This document shows positions 30,191-40,073 of a DNA stretch of 42,027 nt, in pieces. The notes beneath the pieces are model-generated. The model had not been told where the DNA came from and ran no database searches. It was given only the letters and a program-made list of their open reading frames with translations. Made by a program: the position numbers and the translations under genes. The DNA is from a bacterium MnTg02. Its GTDB lineage: Bacteria > Pseudomonadota > Alphaproteobacteria > Rhizobiales > BFAS01. The DNA is taken from the NCBI GenBank assembly GCA_008974985.1, contig BFAS01000164.1:1-42027 (forward strand), given 5' to 3'. Every line of letters starts with the position of its first letter. Positions within the stretch are counted from its first letter, which is position 1.

Positions 30191-32308
30191 TTATTGCGCT
30201 AGAACGGCCAGGATCAGCAAAGCGACAATATTCGTAATCTTGATCATCGGGTTGACCGCCGGACCCGCCGTATCCTTATAGGGATCACCAACCGTGTCCC
30301 CTGTCACAGCAGCCTTATGCGCTTCCGATCCCTTGCCACCGTAATGTCCGTCTTCGATATATTTCTTGGCATTGTCCCACGCACCACCGCCAGCGGTCAT
30401 CGAGATGGCGACAAAAAATCCGGTGACAATAACACCAAGGAGCATAGCGCCGAGCGCCGCAAAGGCGGCCGATTTGTCGGCGATTGCGTAAATGACGCCA
30501 AAACACACGAGCGGCGAAAATATCGGCAACATTGACGGAATCACCATTTCCTTGATGGCTGCTTTGGTCAGCATATCGACGGTCCGGCTGTAATCGGGCC
30601 GTACCGTGCCTTCCAAAATTCCCGGGTTTTCCTTGAATTGCCGGCGGACTTCCTCGACGACCGCAGCACCCGCGCGGCCTACCGCCATCATGCCCATGGC
30701 GCTAAAGAGATAGGGCAATAGGCCGCCAAAAAAGAGCCCAACCACAACGTAGGGGTTGGTCAGGGAGAAATCGAGCTCCACGCCTTTGAAGAATGGAAAT
30801 TGATCTGCATTGGCAATGAAGTGCTTCAAATCCTCTGTGTATGCTGCGAAAAGGACAAGAGCTCCAAGGCCTGCGGACCCGATAGCATAGCCTTTGGTTA
30901 CGGCTTTGGTCGTGTTGCCGACAGCGTCCAGCGCATCTGTTGTCTTGCGCACCTCTTCGGGCAAATCCGCCATTTCCGCGATCCCGCCTGCGTTGTCCGT
31001 GACAGGACCAAAGGCATCGAGAGCAACCACAACACCGGCAAGCGCCAGCATCGTTGTGACCGAGATCGCAATACCGAACAGACCAGCGAGCTTAAACGTC
31101 ACAATAATGCCTGTAATAATGACAAGCGCCGGCAGCGCCGTTGCCTCCAGTGAGACGGCGAGACCTTGGATCACGTTGGTGCCGTGCCCCGTTTGGGAAG
31201 CGGCCGCAATGCTTTGTACCGGGCGATATGTTACGCCCGTATAATACTCCGTAATGACAATGATCAGTGTTGTGACGACGAGGCCGACACCACCACAAAG
31301 AAAGAGATCCATGCCGGTGAAAGCCAGACCGCGAACATTGAGGATCGTGTCCATGCCGATGAGATAGTCTGTGACCGGCCAGAGGACGATAAATGATAAG
31401 ACGCCCGCCGCAATGAAGCCCTTATATAAGGCGCCCATGATCGATTGGTTGGCGCCGAGTTTAACGAAGAAAGTGCCGATGATTGAGGTGATCACGCAGG
31501 CCGCTCCAATCGCCAGCGGATAGATCATGACCTGTTCGACGATGGCATTTCCCGCAAAATATATCGACGCGAGAACCATCGTCGCGACCACCGTCACGGC
31601 ATAGGTTTCGAAAAGATCCGCGGCCATACCCGCGCAGTCACCGACATTATCGCCGACATTATCGGCGATTGTCGCAGGGTTTCGCGGATCATCTTCGGGA
31701 ATTCCAGCTTCGACCTTACCGACAAGATCGGCGCCAACGTCGGCGCCTTTGGTAAAGATCCCGCCGCCAAGTCGGGCAAAGATGGAGATCAGGGAAGCGC
31801 CAAAGCCAAGGGATATAAGCGCGTCAATGACAGTCTTGTCGCTCGAGTCATATCCGATGATTTGCGTCAGAACCGCGAAATAACCCGATACGGACAGAAG
31901 TGCTAACCCGGCGACGAGCATTCCCGTCACGGCGCCAGAGCGGAACGCGATCGCCAATCCAGAGGCAAGGCTAAGGCTTGCAGCCTGCGTTGTGCGGACA
32001 TTCGCGCGCACAGATACCAGCATCCCGAGAAATCCTGCGGCACCGGAAAGCACCGCACCGATGAGGAAGCCGATGGCGGCCGGAATAGATAAGAGAATTA
32101 CGATAAGGACGAAAATGATAACGCCAACGATGGCAATCGTCGTATATTGCCGCGTCAGAAAGGCCATAGCGCCTTCTTGAATTGCGCCGGGGATTTCTTG
32201 CATTTTTTGATTTCCGGCATCGGCAGCCATGACAGATTGCGCGGCCCAAATACCATAGACGATCGACAACGCCGCACAGGCGATGATCCCCCAAATAACC
32301 ATGTCCAT
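30191..32308 (-). CDS. hppA: Membrane-bound proton-translocating pyrophosphatase
   Basis: 705-aa multi-[80 protein letters not shown]. Confidence 0.97.
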   Translation of the reverse strand: MDMVIWGIIACAALSIVYGIWAAQSVMAADAGNQKMQEIPGAIQEGAMAFLTRQYTTIAIVGVIIFVLIVILLSIPAAIGFLIGAVLSGAAGFLGMLVSVRANVRTTQAASLSLASGLAIAFRSGAVTGMLVAGLALLSVSGYFAVLTQIIGYDSSDKTVIDALISLGFGASLISIFARLGGGIFTKGADVGADLVGKVEAGIPEDDPRNPATIADNVGDNVGDCAGMAADLFETYAVTVVATMVLASIYFAGNAIVEQVMIYPLAIGAACVITSIIGTFFVKLGANQSIMGALYKGFIAAGVLSFIVLWPVTDYLIGMDTILNVRGLAFTGMDLFLCGGVGLVVTTLIIVITEYYTGVTYRPVQSIAAASQTGHGTNVIQGLAVSLEATALPALVIITGIIVTFKLAGLFGIAISVTTMLALAGVVVALDAFGPVTDNAGGIAEMADLPEEVRKTTDALDAVGNTTKAVTKGYAIGSAGLGALVLFAAYTEDLKHFIANADQFPFFKGVELDFSLTNPYVVVGLFFGGLLPYLFSAMGMMAVGRAGAAVVEEVRRQFKENPGILEGTVRPDYSRTVDMLTKAAIKEMVIPSMLPIFSPLVCFGVIYAIADKSAAFAALGAMLLGVIVTGFFVAISMTAGGGAWDNAKKYIEDGHYGGKGSEAHKAAVTGDTVGDPYKDTAGPAVNPMIKITNIVALLILAVLAQ

Positions 32309-32582
32309 TATGAACGTCCCCTATGACGTGAAATTCGAATATCCAAAGTTGAACCGGAAATCTCGTGCCGTTCCGGAACCCAGAATGAGTAGGTGTTGAA
32401 TTACCCCCGGCGGGCCGATAGCGAGCGGACCATGCCAAAATTGTTCCCGCGAAGCAATATGCCATGCATATTAGTCTTTAGGCGAGGTCCGGAAATTTGA
32501 AAGGCGCAATATCGGCAAGCTTGAATTTTGACCTCAAACATCATGGCCCTCTCATAGTCCTATCCGCATTGAGAAAGGATGT

Positions 32583-33608
32583 TTAGCCGAAATGATCGTA
32601 GCTGACATGATCGAAGGCGCGAATGTGTCCATCAGCCCCCGCAATACCGCAATCCTCGCCCTCTTTCGCGATGAGACCGACGAAGGCAACAGGAAAATCT
32701 AGTCCCGCAACGTCCTTTTCGAAGGCATCACGCGCATCGGCGTTGACCGCAAAGAGAATCTCATAATCATCTCCGCCACTTACAAGCGTGTCAAAAAGCC
32801 CGGGATCCCGGTCAAGACATTTTCGCGCCGGCTCGGAGAACGGAATACGGCTTTCCTCTATCGTGCCGCCGACGCCGGATACGGAGCAGAGCTTCTGGAA
32901 GTCGCCTAACAATCCGTCCGAAATATCAATAGACGCCGTTGCGTATTGGCGCAGATAAGGTATGAGCGCAAGGCGCGGCTGCGGCCGCAAATATCGGGAG
33001 ACAAGATATTGGACCGCAGAGTCCTCAAGCTCCCACTTTGAATAATCCGGAATTTGGCTGCGAATTTTTAAGCCAAGAGCGGCATCTCCGACCGTCCCGG
33101 TCACGTAAATAGGGTCTCCCGGTTGCGCCCCGCCTCTTTTCACCATCGTGCCTCGCGGAACCAATCCGAAAGCCGTAATCGAAATGGCAAGTGGACCGCC
33201 CGTGACGACTGTATCGCCACCGATTAGCCGGCACCCATGCACCCTTTGTAGTGCTCCCAAACCGCTTGCGAAGGCCCGGAGCCAAGCCTCCCCGCATGTC
33301 TTGTCGAGCGCAAGTGCTAGCAAATAACAGCGTGGCGCCGCGCCCTTGGCTGCCAGATCCGACAAATTCACCGCCAATGCCTTATGCCCAATATCGGCCG
33401 GCGGATCGTCGGCAAAAAAATGCGTTCCCGCGACCAGGATATCCTTGGTGACGACAAGCTCATGATTGTCCGGAATGTCTATGAGAGCCGCATCGTCCAA
33501 AAGCCCCAGCGCGCTTTTGTCGCCCTGGGTCAGCGGCTCGAAAAAGTCTGTGATAACAGTCTGTTCCGAAAGCGGGGCCGCCTTCACGACGTCGGGAGTC
33601 TTATTCAT
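32583..33608 (-). CDS. thiL: Thiamine-monophosphate kinase
   Basis: LLDDAALIDIPDNHELVVTKDILVAGTHFFADDPPADIGHKALAVNLSDLAAKGAAP; start chosen at MNKTPDVV, overlapping nusB 3' end. Confidence 0.92.
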   Translation of the reverse strand: MNKTPDVVKAAPLSEQTVITDFFEPLTQGDKSALGLLDDAALIDIPDNHELVVTKDILVAGTHFFADDPPADIGHKALAVNLSDLAAKGAAPRCYLLALALDKTCGEAWLRAFASGLGALQRVHGCRLIGGDTVVTGGPLAISITAFGLVPRGTMVKRGGAQPGDPIYVTGTVGDAALGLKIRSQIPDYSKWELEDSAVQYLVSRYLRPQPRLALIPYLRQYATASIDISDGLLGDFQKLCSVSGVGGTIEESRIPFSEPARKCLDRDPGLFDTLVSGGDDYEILFAVNADARDAFEKDVAGLDFPVAFVGLIAKEGEDCGIAGADGHIRAFDHVSYDHFG

Positions 33609-34095
33609 TGCCGGTTTGATCCAACTCATCCGCTCGCAATGTTTTCGCGAGATGATCGAGAACGCCATTCACAACCCGTGGTTCGTCTTTCACAAAAAAC
33701 GCGTGGGCAACGTCGACATATTCATTGATGACAACTTTGGCCGGAATGTCGCTGCGATATTGCAGTTCATAAGCACCCGACCTTAGAATTGCCCGCAATA
33801 TGCTGTCGATGCGGGCAAGCCGCCACCCAATGGCGAGTTGATTATCTAACAGCGGATCGAGTGTTTTTTGCTCGCGCACGACACCACTTAGAATGTCCCG
33901 GAAAAAGGCGAGATCAACATCGTTGAACTCGGCACCATCCATATCGGACGACAGCCTACCGTCGCTGAATTCTTCAATGACGTCGTTCAAATCGGTATGC
34001 GCTAAATCCATTTGGTAGAGCGCTTGGACCGCAGCAAGCCGCGCCGCGCTACGTTTTGCGGCTATTGGGCGTTTATTGGCTTGGCGTTCGTTCAT
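33601..34095 (-). CDS. nusB: Transcription antitermination factor NusB
   Basis: RSAARLAAVQALYQMDL, ILRSGAYELQYRSDIPAKVVINEYVDVAHAF. Confidence 0.94.
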   Translation of the reverse strand: MNERQANKRPIAAKRSAARLAAVQALYQMDLAHTDLNDVIEEFSDGRLSSDMDGAEFNDVDLAFFRDILSGVVREQKTLDPLLDNQLAIGWRLARIDSILRAILRSGAYELQYRSDIPAKVVINEYVDVAHAFFVKDEPRVVNGVLDHLAKTLRADELDQTGNE

Positions 34096-34114
34096 CCGGC
34101 GGTGCTTTCTTTAC

Positions 34115-34170
34115 CTAGAGTGCTTCCGGAAAAGTGGGAACCAGTTTTCCGATTAAGTTGCACGGTAAAA
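34115..34170 (+). repeat. Degenerate member of the CTAGAGCA/CTAGAGTG repeat family
   Basis: ctagagtgcttccggaaaagtgggaaccagttttccgattaagttgcacgg. Confidence 0.6.
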
Positions 34171-34222
34171 TAAAGAGTAAGAGTTTGATTTTGAGTCTAT
34201 CAAAATCGAATGGACCCTGGTG

Positions 34223-34696
34223 TCAATCAGACGGGTTAAACTTATCCCTCAATCCGACCAAGCCAAGGCAAGCCTTGACTGCCGCACCGCCTTTATTCAC
34301 GCCGTCAGGACGCGCCCTGACCAGCGCCTGCTCCCGGTTTTCCACCGTAAGGACGCCGTTTCCAAAAGGAATAGCTCTGCTGATTGCCAAATCCAGCAAA
34401 CCGCGAGCGGAGTCATTTGCGACAATCTCATAATGACTTGTCTCGCCACGGATCACGCAACCAAGCGCCACACAGCCATGATATTGCCAGCGCGGAGCCC
34501 CGTACGGCAACAGGCCCGCGTCCGCAGCCAAGGCCAGCGCAACTGGGATTTCGAGCGCTCCAGCAACATCAATAATTTCATAGCTGGCATCGGCCTCTTT
34601 TAAAGCGGCAACCGCCCCATCCTCCAACAGCTGGGCGATATCTTCATAAAATGCAGCCTTGAGGATCAGGATATTGGCCGGACGGAGCGCTTCCAT
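34223..34696 (-). CDS. ribH: 6,7-dimethyl-8-ribityllumazine synthase
   Basis: VAGALEIPVALALAADAG, GCVALGCVIRGETSHYEIVANDSARGLLDLA, IPFGNGVLTVENREQAL. Confidence 0.94.
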   Translation of the reverse strand: MEALRPANILILKAAFYEDIAQLLEDGAVAALKEADASYEIIDVAGALEIPVALALAADAGLLPYGAPRWQYHGCVALGCVIRGETSHYEIVANDSARGLLDLAISRAIPFGNGVLTVENREQALVRARPDGVNKGGAAVKACLGLVGLRDKFNPSD

Positions 34697-34701
34697 ACCG
34701 C

Positions 34702-35841
34702 TTACTCTATGGGCCTTTGGCCGAGAATTGTCAGGCCGTAGCCTTCAAGTCCAACCACTTTCGGCATCGGCGAATTGGACAGCAGCACCAATTCCCGTAC
34801 GCCAAGATCGAGTAAAATCTGCGCACCGATACCATAATCCATCAATCGCCGTTCGCCGGATTGCGCGGGGGCCGCCTTGGGGCCGCTGGAGATTTTGCTC
34901 GATACGGCTTGCGGATGGCTATCGCGAAGGATGACGATAATGCCTCTCTCTTCGCGCGCTATAATTTCCATCGCCTTCTGCAGCAACGTGTGATCGCGTG
35001 ATGCCGTGTCAACACCGAGCACGTCAGCAAAGATATTCAAGGCGTGCATCCGAACGAGCACCGGACCGCCTTCGGCAACATTTCCCTTGATAAGCGCAAT
35101 ATGCTCGGCCGGTTCAGCCGTATTGGCATAGACTTTCAGGTCGAATAAACCGCCATGGGCGCTTTGAATTGTTGTTTTTTTGACTTCACGGATGAGACTG
35201 TCATGGCGCCGGCGGTAGGCAATCAGGTCCGTAATCGTTCCGACTTTCAGGCCATGGTGCCGCGAAAAAGCAACCAGATCATCCATGCGCGCCATTGTGC
35301 CATCATCATTCATGATCTCGCAGATCACCCCCGCTGGATAAAGCCCGGCGAGACGCGCAATATCGACAGCCGCCTCCGTATGTCCGGCGCGCACGAGGAC
35401 ACCGCCTTCCTTGGCAACAAGCGGAAACACATGTCCGGGCGAAACGATATCCCGGCTATCATGGCTAGGATCGATAGCGACTGAAATTGTGTGTGCCCGG
35501 TCATGCGCGGAAATACCGGTGCTAATGCCCTCCCGCGCCTCGATTGAGATGGTGAAAGCCGTTTGGTTACGCGATTCATTGTGCCGCGCCATGAGTTCAA
35601 GGTTGAGTTGCGCGGCCCGCTCTCCCATAAGCGCAAGACAAATCAACCCGCGCCCATGCTTGGCCATGAAATTGATGGCATCCGGGGTCACCATTTGCGC
35701 AGGGATCACCAAATCTCCCTCATTCTCGCGATCCTCCGCATCGACAAGAATGAACATCTTGCCGTTGCGGGCATCGTCGAGAATTTCCTCGATCGGAGAC
35801 AGAACAGCGTTCTGCGTATCCTCAGCAATATTCGACACCAA
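34702..35841 (-). CDS. ribB: 3,4-dihydroxy-2-butanone-4-phosphate synthase with GTP cyclohydrolase II-like domain
   Basis: MFILVDAEDRENEGDLVIPAQMVTPDAINFMAKHGRGLICLAL, GHTEAAVDIARLAGL; C-terminal RibA-like region. Confidence 0.93.
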   Translation of the reverse strand: MVSNIAEDTQNAVLSPIEEILDDARNGKMFILVDAEDRENEGDLVIPAQMVTPDAINFMAKHGRGLICLALMGERAAQLNLELMARHNESRNQTAFTISIEAREGISTGISAHDRAHTISVAIDPSHDSRDIVSPGHVFPLVAKEGGVLVRAGHTEAAVDIARLAGLYPAGVICEIMNDDGTMARMDDLVAFSRHHGLKVGTITDLIAYRRRHDSLIREVKKTTIQSAHGGLFDLKVYANTAEPAEHIALIKGNVAEGGPVLVRMHALNIFADVLGVDTASRDHTLLQKAMEIIAREERGIIVILRDSHPQAVSSKISSGPKAAPAQSGERRLMDYGIGAQILLDLGVRELVLLSNSPMPKVVGLEGYGLTILGQRPIE

Positions 35842-36453
35842 TCAATTCAATCCTTCTTCGGCTGCGGCTGAAATAATCCTTGCCACATAACGCGCCACAA
35901 GATCCACCTCAAGATTGACGCAGTCGCCGCTTTGCTTTTCTCCCCAGGTCGTTGCCGACAGCGTATGGGGAATGAGATTGATCCCAAATTTGTTGCCGGT
36001 CACATTATTCACGGTCAGGGACGTGCCATTGAGGGCAACCGATCCCTTAGGGGCAATAAATTTCATTAAATGGTCCGGACAGATGAAATCATAACGGAAT
36101 GAGTTGCCATCGGCGCGTTTTTCCGCAATTTCCGCAACACCATCAATATGCCCCGTTACGATATGACCGCCCAACTCGGCGCTGAGAGTTAAGGAGCGTT
36201 CGAGATTTATTCGCTGTCCCAAGCGCCACGACCCCAATGTCGTGCGCTCCAGCGTCTCGTTTGAAGCGTCCACCCAAATGAGTGCATTCGTATCCGCGGG
36301 CTCCGCCACATAAGTCACGGTCAGGCAACAACCGTCGCAGGCGATCGAAGCGCCTATCTGAAGCGTTGCCGCGTCATAGTGGCAGCCGATGGCATAGCGC
36401 TGACCGTCGATCGTGCGTATGGTCCCGATATCTGAAATCAACCCTGTGAACAT
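35842..36453 (-). CDS. ribE: Riboflavin synthase alpha chain
   Basis: MFTGLISDIGTI, GASIACDGCCLTVTYV, GGHIVTGHIDGVAEI, SVALNGTSLTVNNV. Confidence 0.94.
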   Translation of the reverse strand: MFTGLISDIGTIRTIDGQRYAIGCHYDAATLQIGASIACDGCCLTVTYVAEPADTNALIWVDASNETLERTTLGSWRLGQRINLERSLTLSAELGGHIVTGHIDGVAEIAEKRADGNSFRYDFICPDHLMKFIAPKGSVALNGTSLTVNNVTGNKFGINLIPHTLSATTWGEKQSGDCVNLEVDLVARYVARIISAAAEEGLN

Positions 36454-36468
36454 AGTCCTCACTTGTTG

Positions 36469-36597
36469 ATGCCATCAGTCATTGGAAATGACCGATGGGC
36501 GTTCAGGCGCCACGCAGGCTCGACCACCATAAGGTGCGGACCACGCAGTCGCGCTTGCCAAAGGAAATTATGGGTCAATCATAATTTCCTTTGGTAT
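36469..36597 (+). repeat. ~130-bp structured dispersed repeat, copy D (subtype 2), overlapping the 3' end of ribD
   Basis: atgccatcagtcattggaaatgaccgatgggcgttcaggcgccacgcaggctcgaccaccataaggtgcgg...ccaaaggaaattatgggtcaatcataatttcctttggtat. Confidence 0.9.
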
Positions 36598-37719
36598 GAC
36601 ATCTCGACGATAAACGGTCATGCGGTCCGAACCAAACATCCGATGCTCAACAGGTGAAAATTCTTGTGTGCCGGTTAACGCGTCGAGTCCTTGCTCGTGG
36701 AATGGCTTCAACCCTCGTGCGCCGACCCGCTTATCGCTTTCAAAAATCACGGCTTCATCAATCAAACCTGCATTCAAGAATGCTCCGGCAATCTTCGGAC
36801 CACCTTCCACAAGCAACCGGGTGATGCCGCGCCCAGCTAAGGCGTTCAAGAGCGCACCCGGTTCGATACCGCTTTGATCGGTCTTTCCGCCAACGGCAAC
36901 AATCTCTGCGCCTGCCGCCCTCAGCACATCTGCGCGATCCTCATCGACGCTGCTTGCTGAAACAAACCAGAGTGGGACATCCGGCAAATCCCTAAAAAGT
37001 TTGGCTCCGGTCTCCGTCCGCAACGCGCTATCAGCGACAACACGCACCGGCGAACGGCCGGCCATGCCCGGCAAGCGGCACGTCAGCGCCGGATCATCAG
37101 CCAACACTGTACCCCGTCCGACCAAGATTGCATCGGCGCGGGCGCGCAAAAGATGCCCATGGGCACGGGCGGCAGGCCCGGTAACCCATTGAGGAGCTCC
37201 GCCGTCGCCGGGCGCGATTAAGCCGTCAGCGCCGAGGGCCAATTTGAGCTGAACAAAGGGCCGGTTTTCCGTTTGCCGAAGCACATGTCCGGCATTCAGC
37301 CAATAAAGTGCCTTTTCGAAATTGGCCGCACCATTGACGACCTCGATACCCGCCTCTCTCAGGCGCGAGAATCCAGCCCCCGACACCCGATTGTCGGGAT
37401 CACGATGCCCGACAACAACACGGCTAATGCCGGCCGCAATGATTGCGTCAGCGCATGGCGGCGTTCGGCCGTGATGAGCACAGGGCTCCAGCGTGACATA
37501 GAGTGTCGCGTCTTTCGCGCGCCCTCCAGCCGCTTCAAGGGCAACCGTCTCGGCGTGTGGCATTCCACCGTCTTGCGTCCAGCCCCGGCCCGCAACGAGC
37601 GGATACTGCTCCTCTCGCACAAGCACAGCTCCGACCGCAGGATTCGGCCAGCTGCGGCCCAACCCGCGCTCGGCAAGCCGCATAGCCAGAGCGAAAAATC
37701 TATCATCGTCAGACGTCAT
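36568..37719 (-). CDS. ribD: Bifunctional deaminase/reductase RibD
   Basis: HAETVALEAAGGRAKDATLYVTLEPCAHHGRTPPCADAIIAAGI zinc site; LLVEGGPKIAGAFLNAGLIDE. Confidence 0.95.
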   Translation of the reverse strand: MTSDDDRFFALAMRLAERGLGRSWPNPAVGAVLVREEQYPLVAGRGWTQDGGMPHAETVALEAAGGRAKDATLYVTLEPCAHHGRTPPCADAIIAAGISRVVVGHRDPDNRVSGAGFSRLREAGIEVVNGAANFEKALYWLNAGHVLRQTENRPFVQLKLALGADGLIAPGDGGAPQWVTGPAARAHGHLLRARADAILVGRGTVLADDPALTCRLPGMAGRSPVRVVADSALRTETGAKLFRDLPDVPLWFVSASSVDEDRADVLRAAGAEIVAVGGKTDQSGIEPGALLNALAGRGITRLLVEGGPKIAGAFLNAGLIDEAVIFESDKRVGARGLKPFHEQGLDALTGTQEFSPVEHRMFGSDRMTVYRRDVIPKEIMIDP

Positions 37720-37754
37720 GGAATTGGAATGTCATGCTGAGAACCAATGCCCGG

Positions 37755-38255
37755 CTATCGGGGCTTTTCAAGTCCTTCCGCCGCCGACGCAGGGACAATT
37801 TCCTCATCACCCGAGAGTTCTCCAAGCAGAGCCTCAAAATCCCTGGCTTCGCGGAAGTTTTTGTAAACCGAGGCGAAGCGCACATAGGCGACGTCATCAA
37901 GCCCCTTCAGGCCTTCCATGACCAGTTGGCCGACAATATTGGAGTCAACGTCACCATCGCCCGTGCTCTCAAGTTGGCGCACAATACCTGTCACCATTCT
38001 CTCGACACGTTCTGGATCCACAGGCCGTTTTCTGAGCGCCACCTGAACTGAGCGAGCCAACTTATCTCTGTCGAACGGCACGCGGCGGCCGCTCCGCTTC
38101 ACAACAGTCAGCTCTCTCAATTGCACACGTTCGAATGTTGTAAACCGGCCACCGCAGTCAGCACACCCCCGGCGGCGGCGTATCGCCGTATGATCCTCCG
38201 ACGGCCGGGAATCTTTCACCTGGGTATTGGTGCTGCCGCAATAAGGGCAACGCAT
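37755..38255 (-). CDS. nrdR: Transcriptional repressor NrdR
   Basis: [46 protein letters not shown]. Confidence 0.97.
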   Translation of the reverse strand: MRCPYCGSTNTQVKDSRPSEDHTAIRRRRGCADCGGRFTTFERVQLRELTVVKRSGRRVPFDRDKLARSVQVALRKRPVDPERVERMVTGIVRQLESTGDGDVDSNIVGQLVMEGLKGLDDVAYVRFASVYKNFREARDFEALLGELSGDEEIVPASAAEGLEKPR

Positions 38256-38310
38256 CTGCTTTCCCTCTCATTCGCTCGCAGGCCAGCGCCTTCCGAGATA
38301 ACCGCTAAGA

Positions 38311-39624
38311 CTAATAAATCGGGTTCTGGCCGCATAAGTCTAGAACGCGCGATTTAACCGCCTGTTCGACCGCGCTATTGCCGTCCTCGCCATCGGCCAC
38401 AATGCCGTCGAGCACCTCAATAATCATTTTTCCTATTTCGCGAAATTCAACAGCGCCAAAGCCTCTTGTGGTGCCCGCAGGCGAGCCAAGCCGGATACCA
38501 GAGGTGATTGTCGGCTTTTCCGGGTCAAACGGCACGCCATTCTTGTTGCACGTAATATTTGCGCGGCCAAGTGCCGCCTCCGCAACCTTACCCGTAAGAC
38601 CTTTTGGTCTAAGATCGACAAGAATGAGATGCGTATCGGTACCGCCTGACACAAGCTTCAAACCATTATCAACGAGCGATTCTCCGAGTGCGCGCGCATT
38701 TTCGACAACCGATTGCGAATAGAGTTTGAAGCCCGGCTCAAGCGCCTCTTTAAACGCGACTGCCTTGGCCGCGATGATATGCATCAGCGGCCCGCCTTGC
38801 ATCCCTGGGAAAATCGCTGAGTTGATCTTTTTACCGAGATCGCCGTCGTTCGAGAGGATCATGCCGCCGCGCGGTCCCCGCAAGGTCTTGTGGGTTGTCG
38901 TCGTTGCAACATGGGCATGCGGCAGCGGACTTGGATGGACGCCGGATGCGACGAGACCGGCGAAATGGGCCATATCGACCATTAGATAAGCACCAACCTC
39001 GTCGGCGATTTCGCGGAACCGGGCAAAATTGATTGTGCGCGGATAGGCAGACCCGCCTGCGATGATCAATTTGGGTTTATGCTCGACGGCCAGCCGGCGA
39101 ACCTCATCGAAATCAATCAGATGATTGTCTTCGCGGACACCATATTGGACCGCGTGGAACCACTTGCCCGACTGGTTGGGTGGCGCACCATGAGTAAGGT
39201 GACCACCCGCGGCAAGGCTCATCCCCAAAATCGTGTCGCCAGGCTTGACCATAGCCATCATGGCGCCCTGGTTGGCCTGAGAGCCTGAATTCGGCTGAAC
39301 ATTCGCATAGGTGCAATCAAATAATTTCGTAGCGCGCTCTATCGCCAAAGTCTCAGCAATATCAACATATTGACATCCGCCATAATAGCGGCGGCCAGGA
39401 TAGCCTTCGGCATATTTGTTCGTCAGGACGGTCCCCGCAGCCTCCAAAACCGCCTTCGACACGATATTTTCCGAAGCGATGAGCTCGATTTCGTCCTGCT
39501 GGCGCTGCAATTCCTGGCCAATGGCCGCGGAGATCTCCGGATCTTTTTCTGCGAGAGTTTCGGAAAAAAAGGATGACAAGGTTTCCGCCGCGCGGTCTGC
39601 GTTAATGAGAGCCATGACCGACAA
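38311..39624 (-). CDS. glyA: Serine hydroxymethyltransferase
   Basis: [59 protein letters not shown]. Confidence 0.97.
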   Translation of the reverse strand: MSVMALINADRAAETLSSFFSETLAEKDPEISAAIGQELQRQQDEIELIASENIVSKAVLEAAGTVLTNKYAEGYPGRRYYGGCQYVDIAETLAIERATKLFDCTYANVQPNSGSQANQGAMMAMVKPGDTILGMSLAAGGHLTHGAPPNQSGKWFHAVQYGVREDNHLIDFDEVRRLAVEHKPKLIIAGGSAYPRTINFARFREIADEVGAYLMVDMAHFAGLVASGVHPSPLPHAHVATTTTHKTLRGPRGGMILSNDGDLGKKINSAIFPGMQGGPLMHIIAAKAVAFKEALEPGFKLYSQSVVENARALGESLVDNGLKLVSGGTDTHLILVDLRPKGLTGKVAEAALGRANITCNKNGVPFDPEKPTITSGIRLGSPAGTTRGFGAVEFREIGKMIIEVLDGIVADGEDGNSAVEQAVKSRVLDLCGQNPIY

Positions 39625-39745
39625 TCCTTACATTTCAAATGGGAGTTCTACAAAATTCATTGCGCAATTCACACCGTTGAAAAAGGTGATTAGCACAGAG
39701 TCAAAAGGTACAACAAGCTGACAAGGTGGACCAGAGTCGGCGCTT

Positions 39746-39852
39746 CTAGAGCATTTTCAGGAAAAGTGTGTGCGGTTTTCCGCCCGGAAAATGCGCAATA
39801 ATATAGAACTAGAGCAGTTTTGGTGAACTGGAGTTGACCAAATATGCTCTAG
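39746..39852 (+). repeat. Composite palindromic repeat, CTAGAGCA family: two modules
   Basis: ctagagcattttcaggaaaagtgtgtgcggttttccgcccggaaaatgcgc ... agagcagttttggtgaactggagttgaccaaatatgctctag. Confidence 0.85.
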
Positions 39853-40058
39853 TTTCCGGAGTTGATTACTTCCAACCGTTTTCTGAGCTTTTTGAGAGCC
39901 AGGTTTTCTAATTGGCTTTGCGGGCACGCCGCCGGTCCAACAATTGACACCTCAACGCCCGTGTGAGCGTCTATGGCGGCAACTTTCATACTTCGTCCGA
40001 CCTGAGTAAACTCGAAATAGACCTCGCCCAGCACAGGATCTTGTGTCCGCCCCGTCAT
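39849..40058 (-). CDS. Small conserved protein, DUF6898-like
   Basis: 69-aa ORF VYFEFTQVGRSMKVAAIDAHTGVEVSIVGPAACPQSQLENLALKKLRKRL; family name from memory. Confidence 0.65.
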   Translation of the reverse strand: MTGRTQDPVLGEVYFEFTQVGRSMKVAAIDAHTGVEVSIVGPAACPQSQLENLALKKLRKRLEVINSGN

Positions 40059-40073
40059 CGGCTATTGCTCCGT

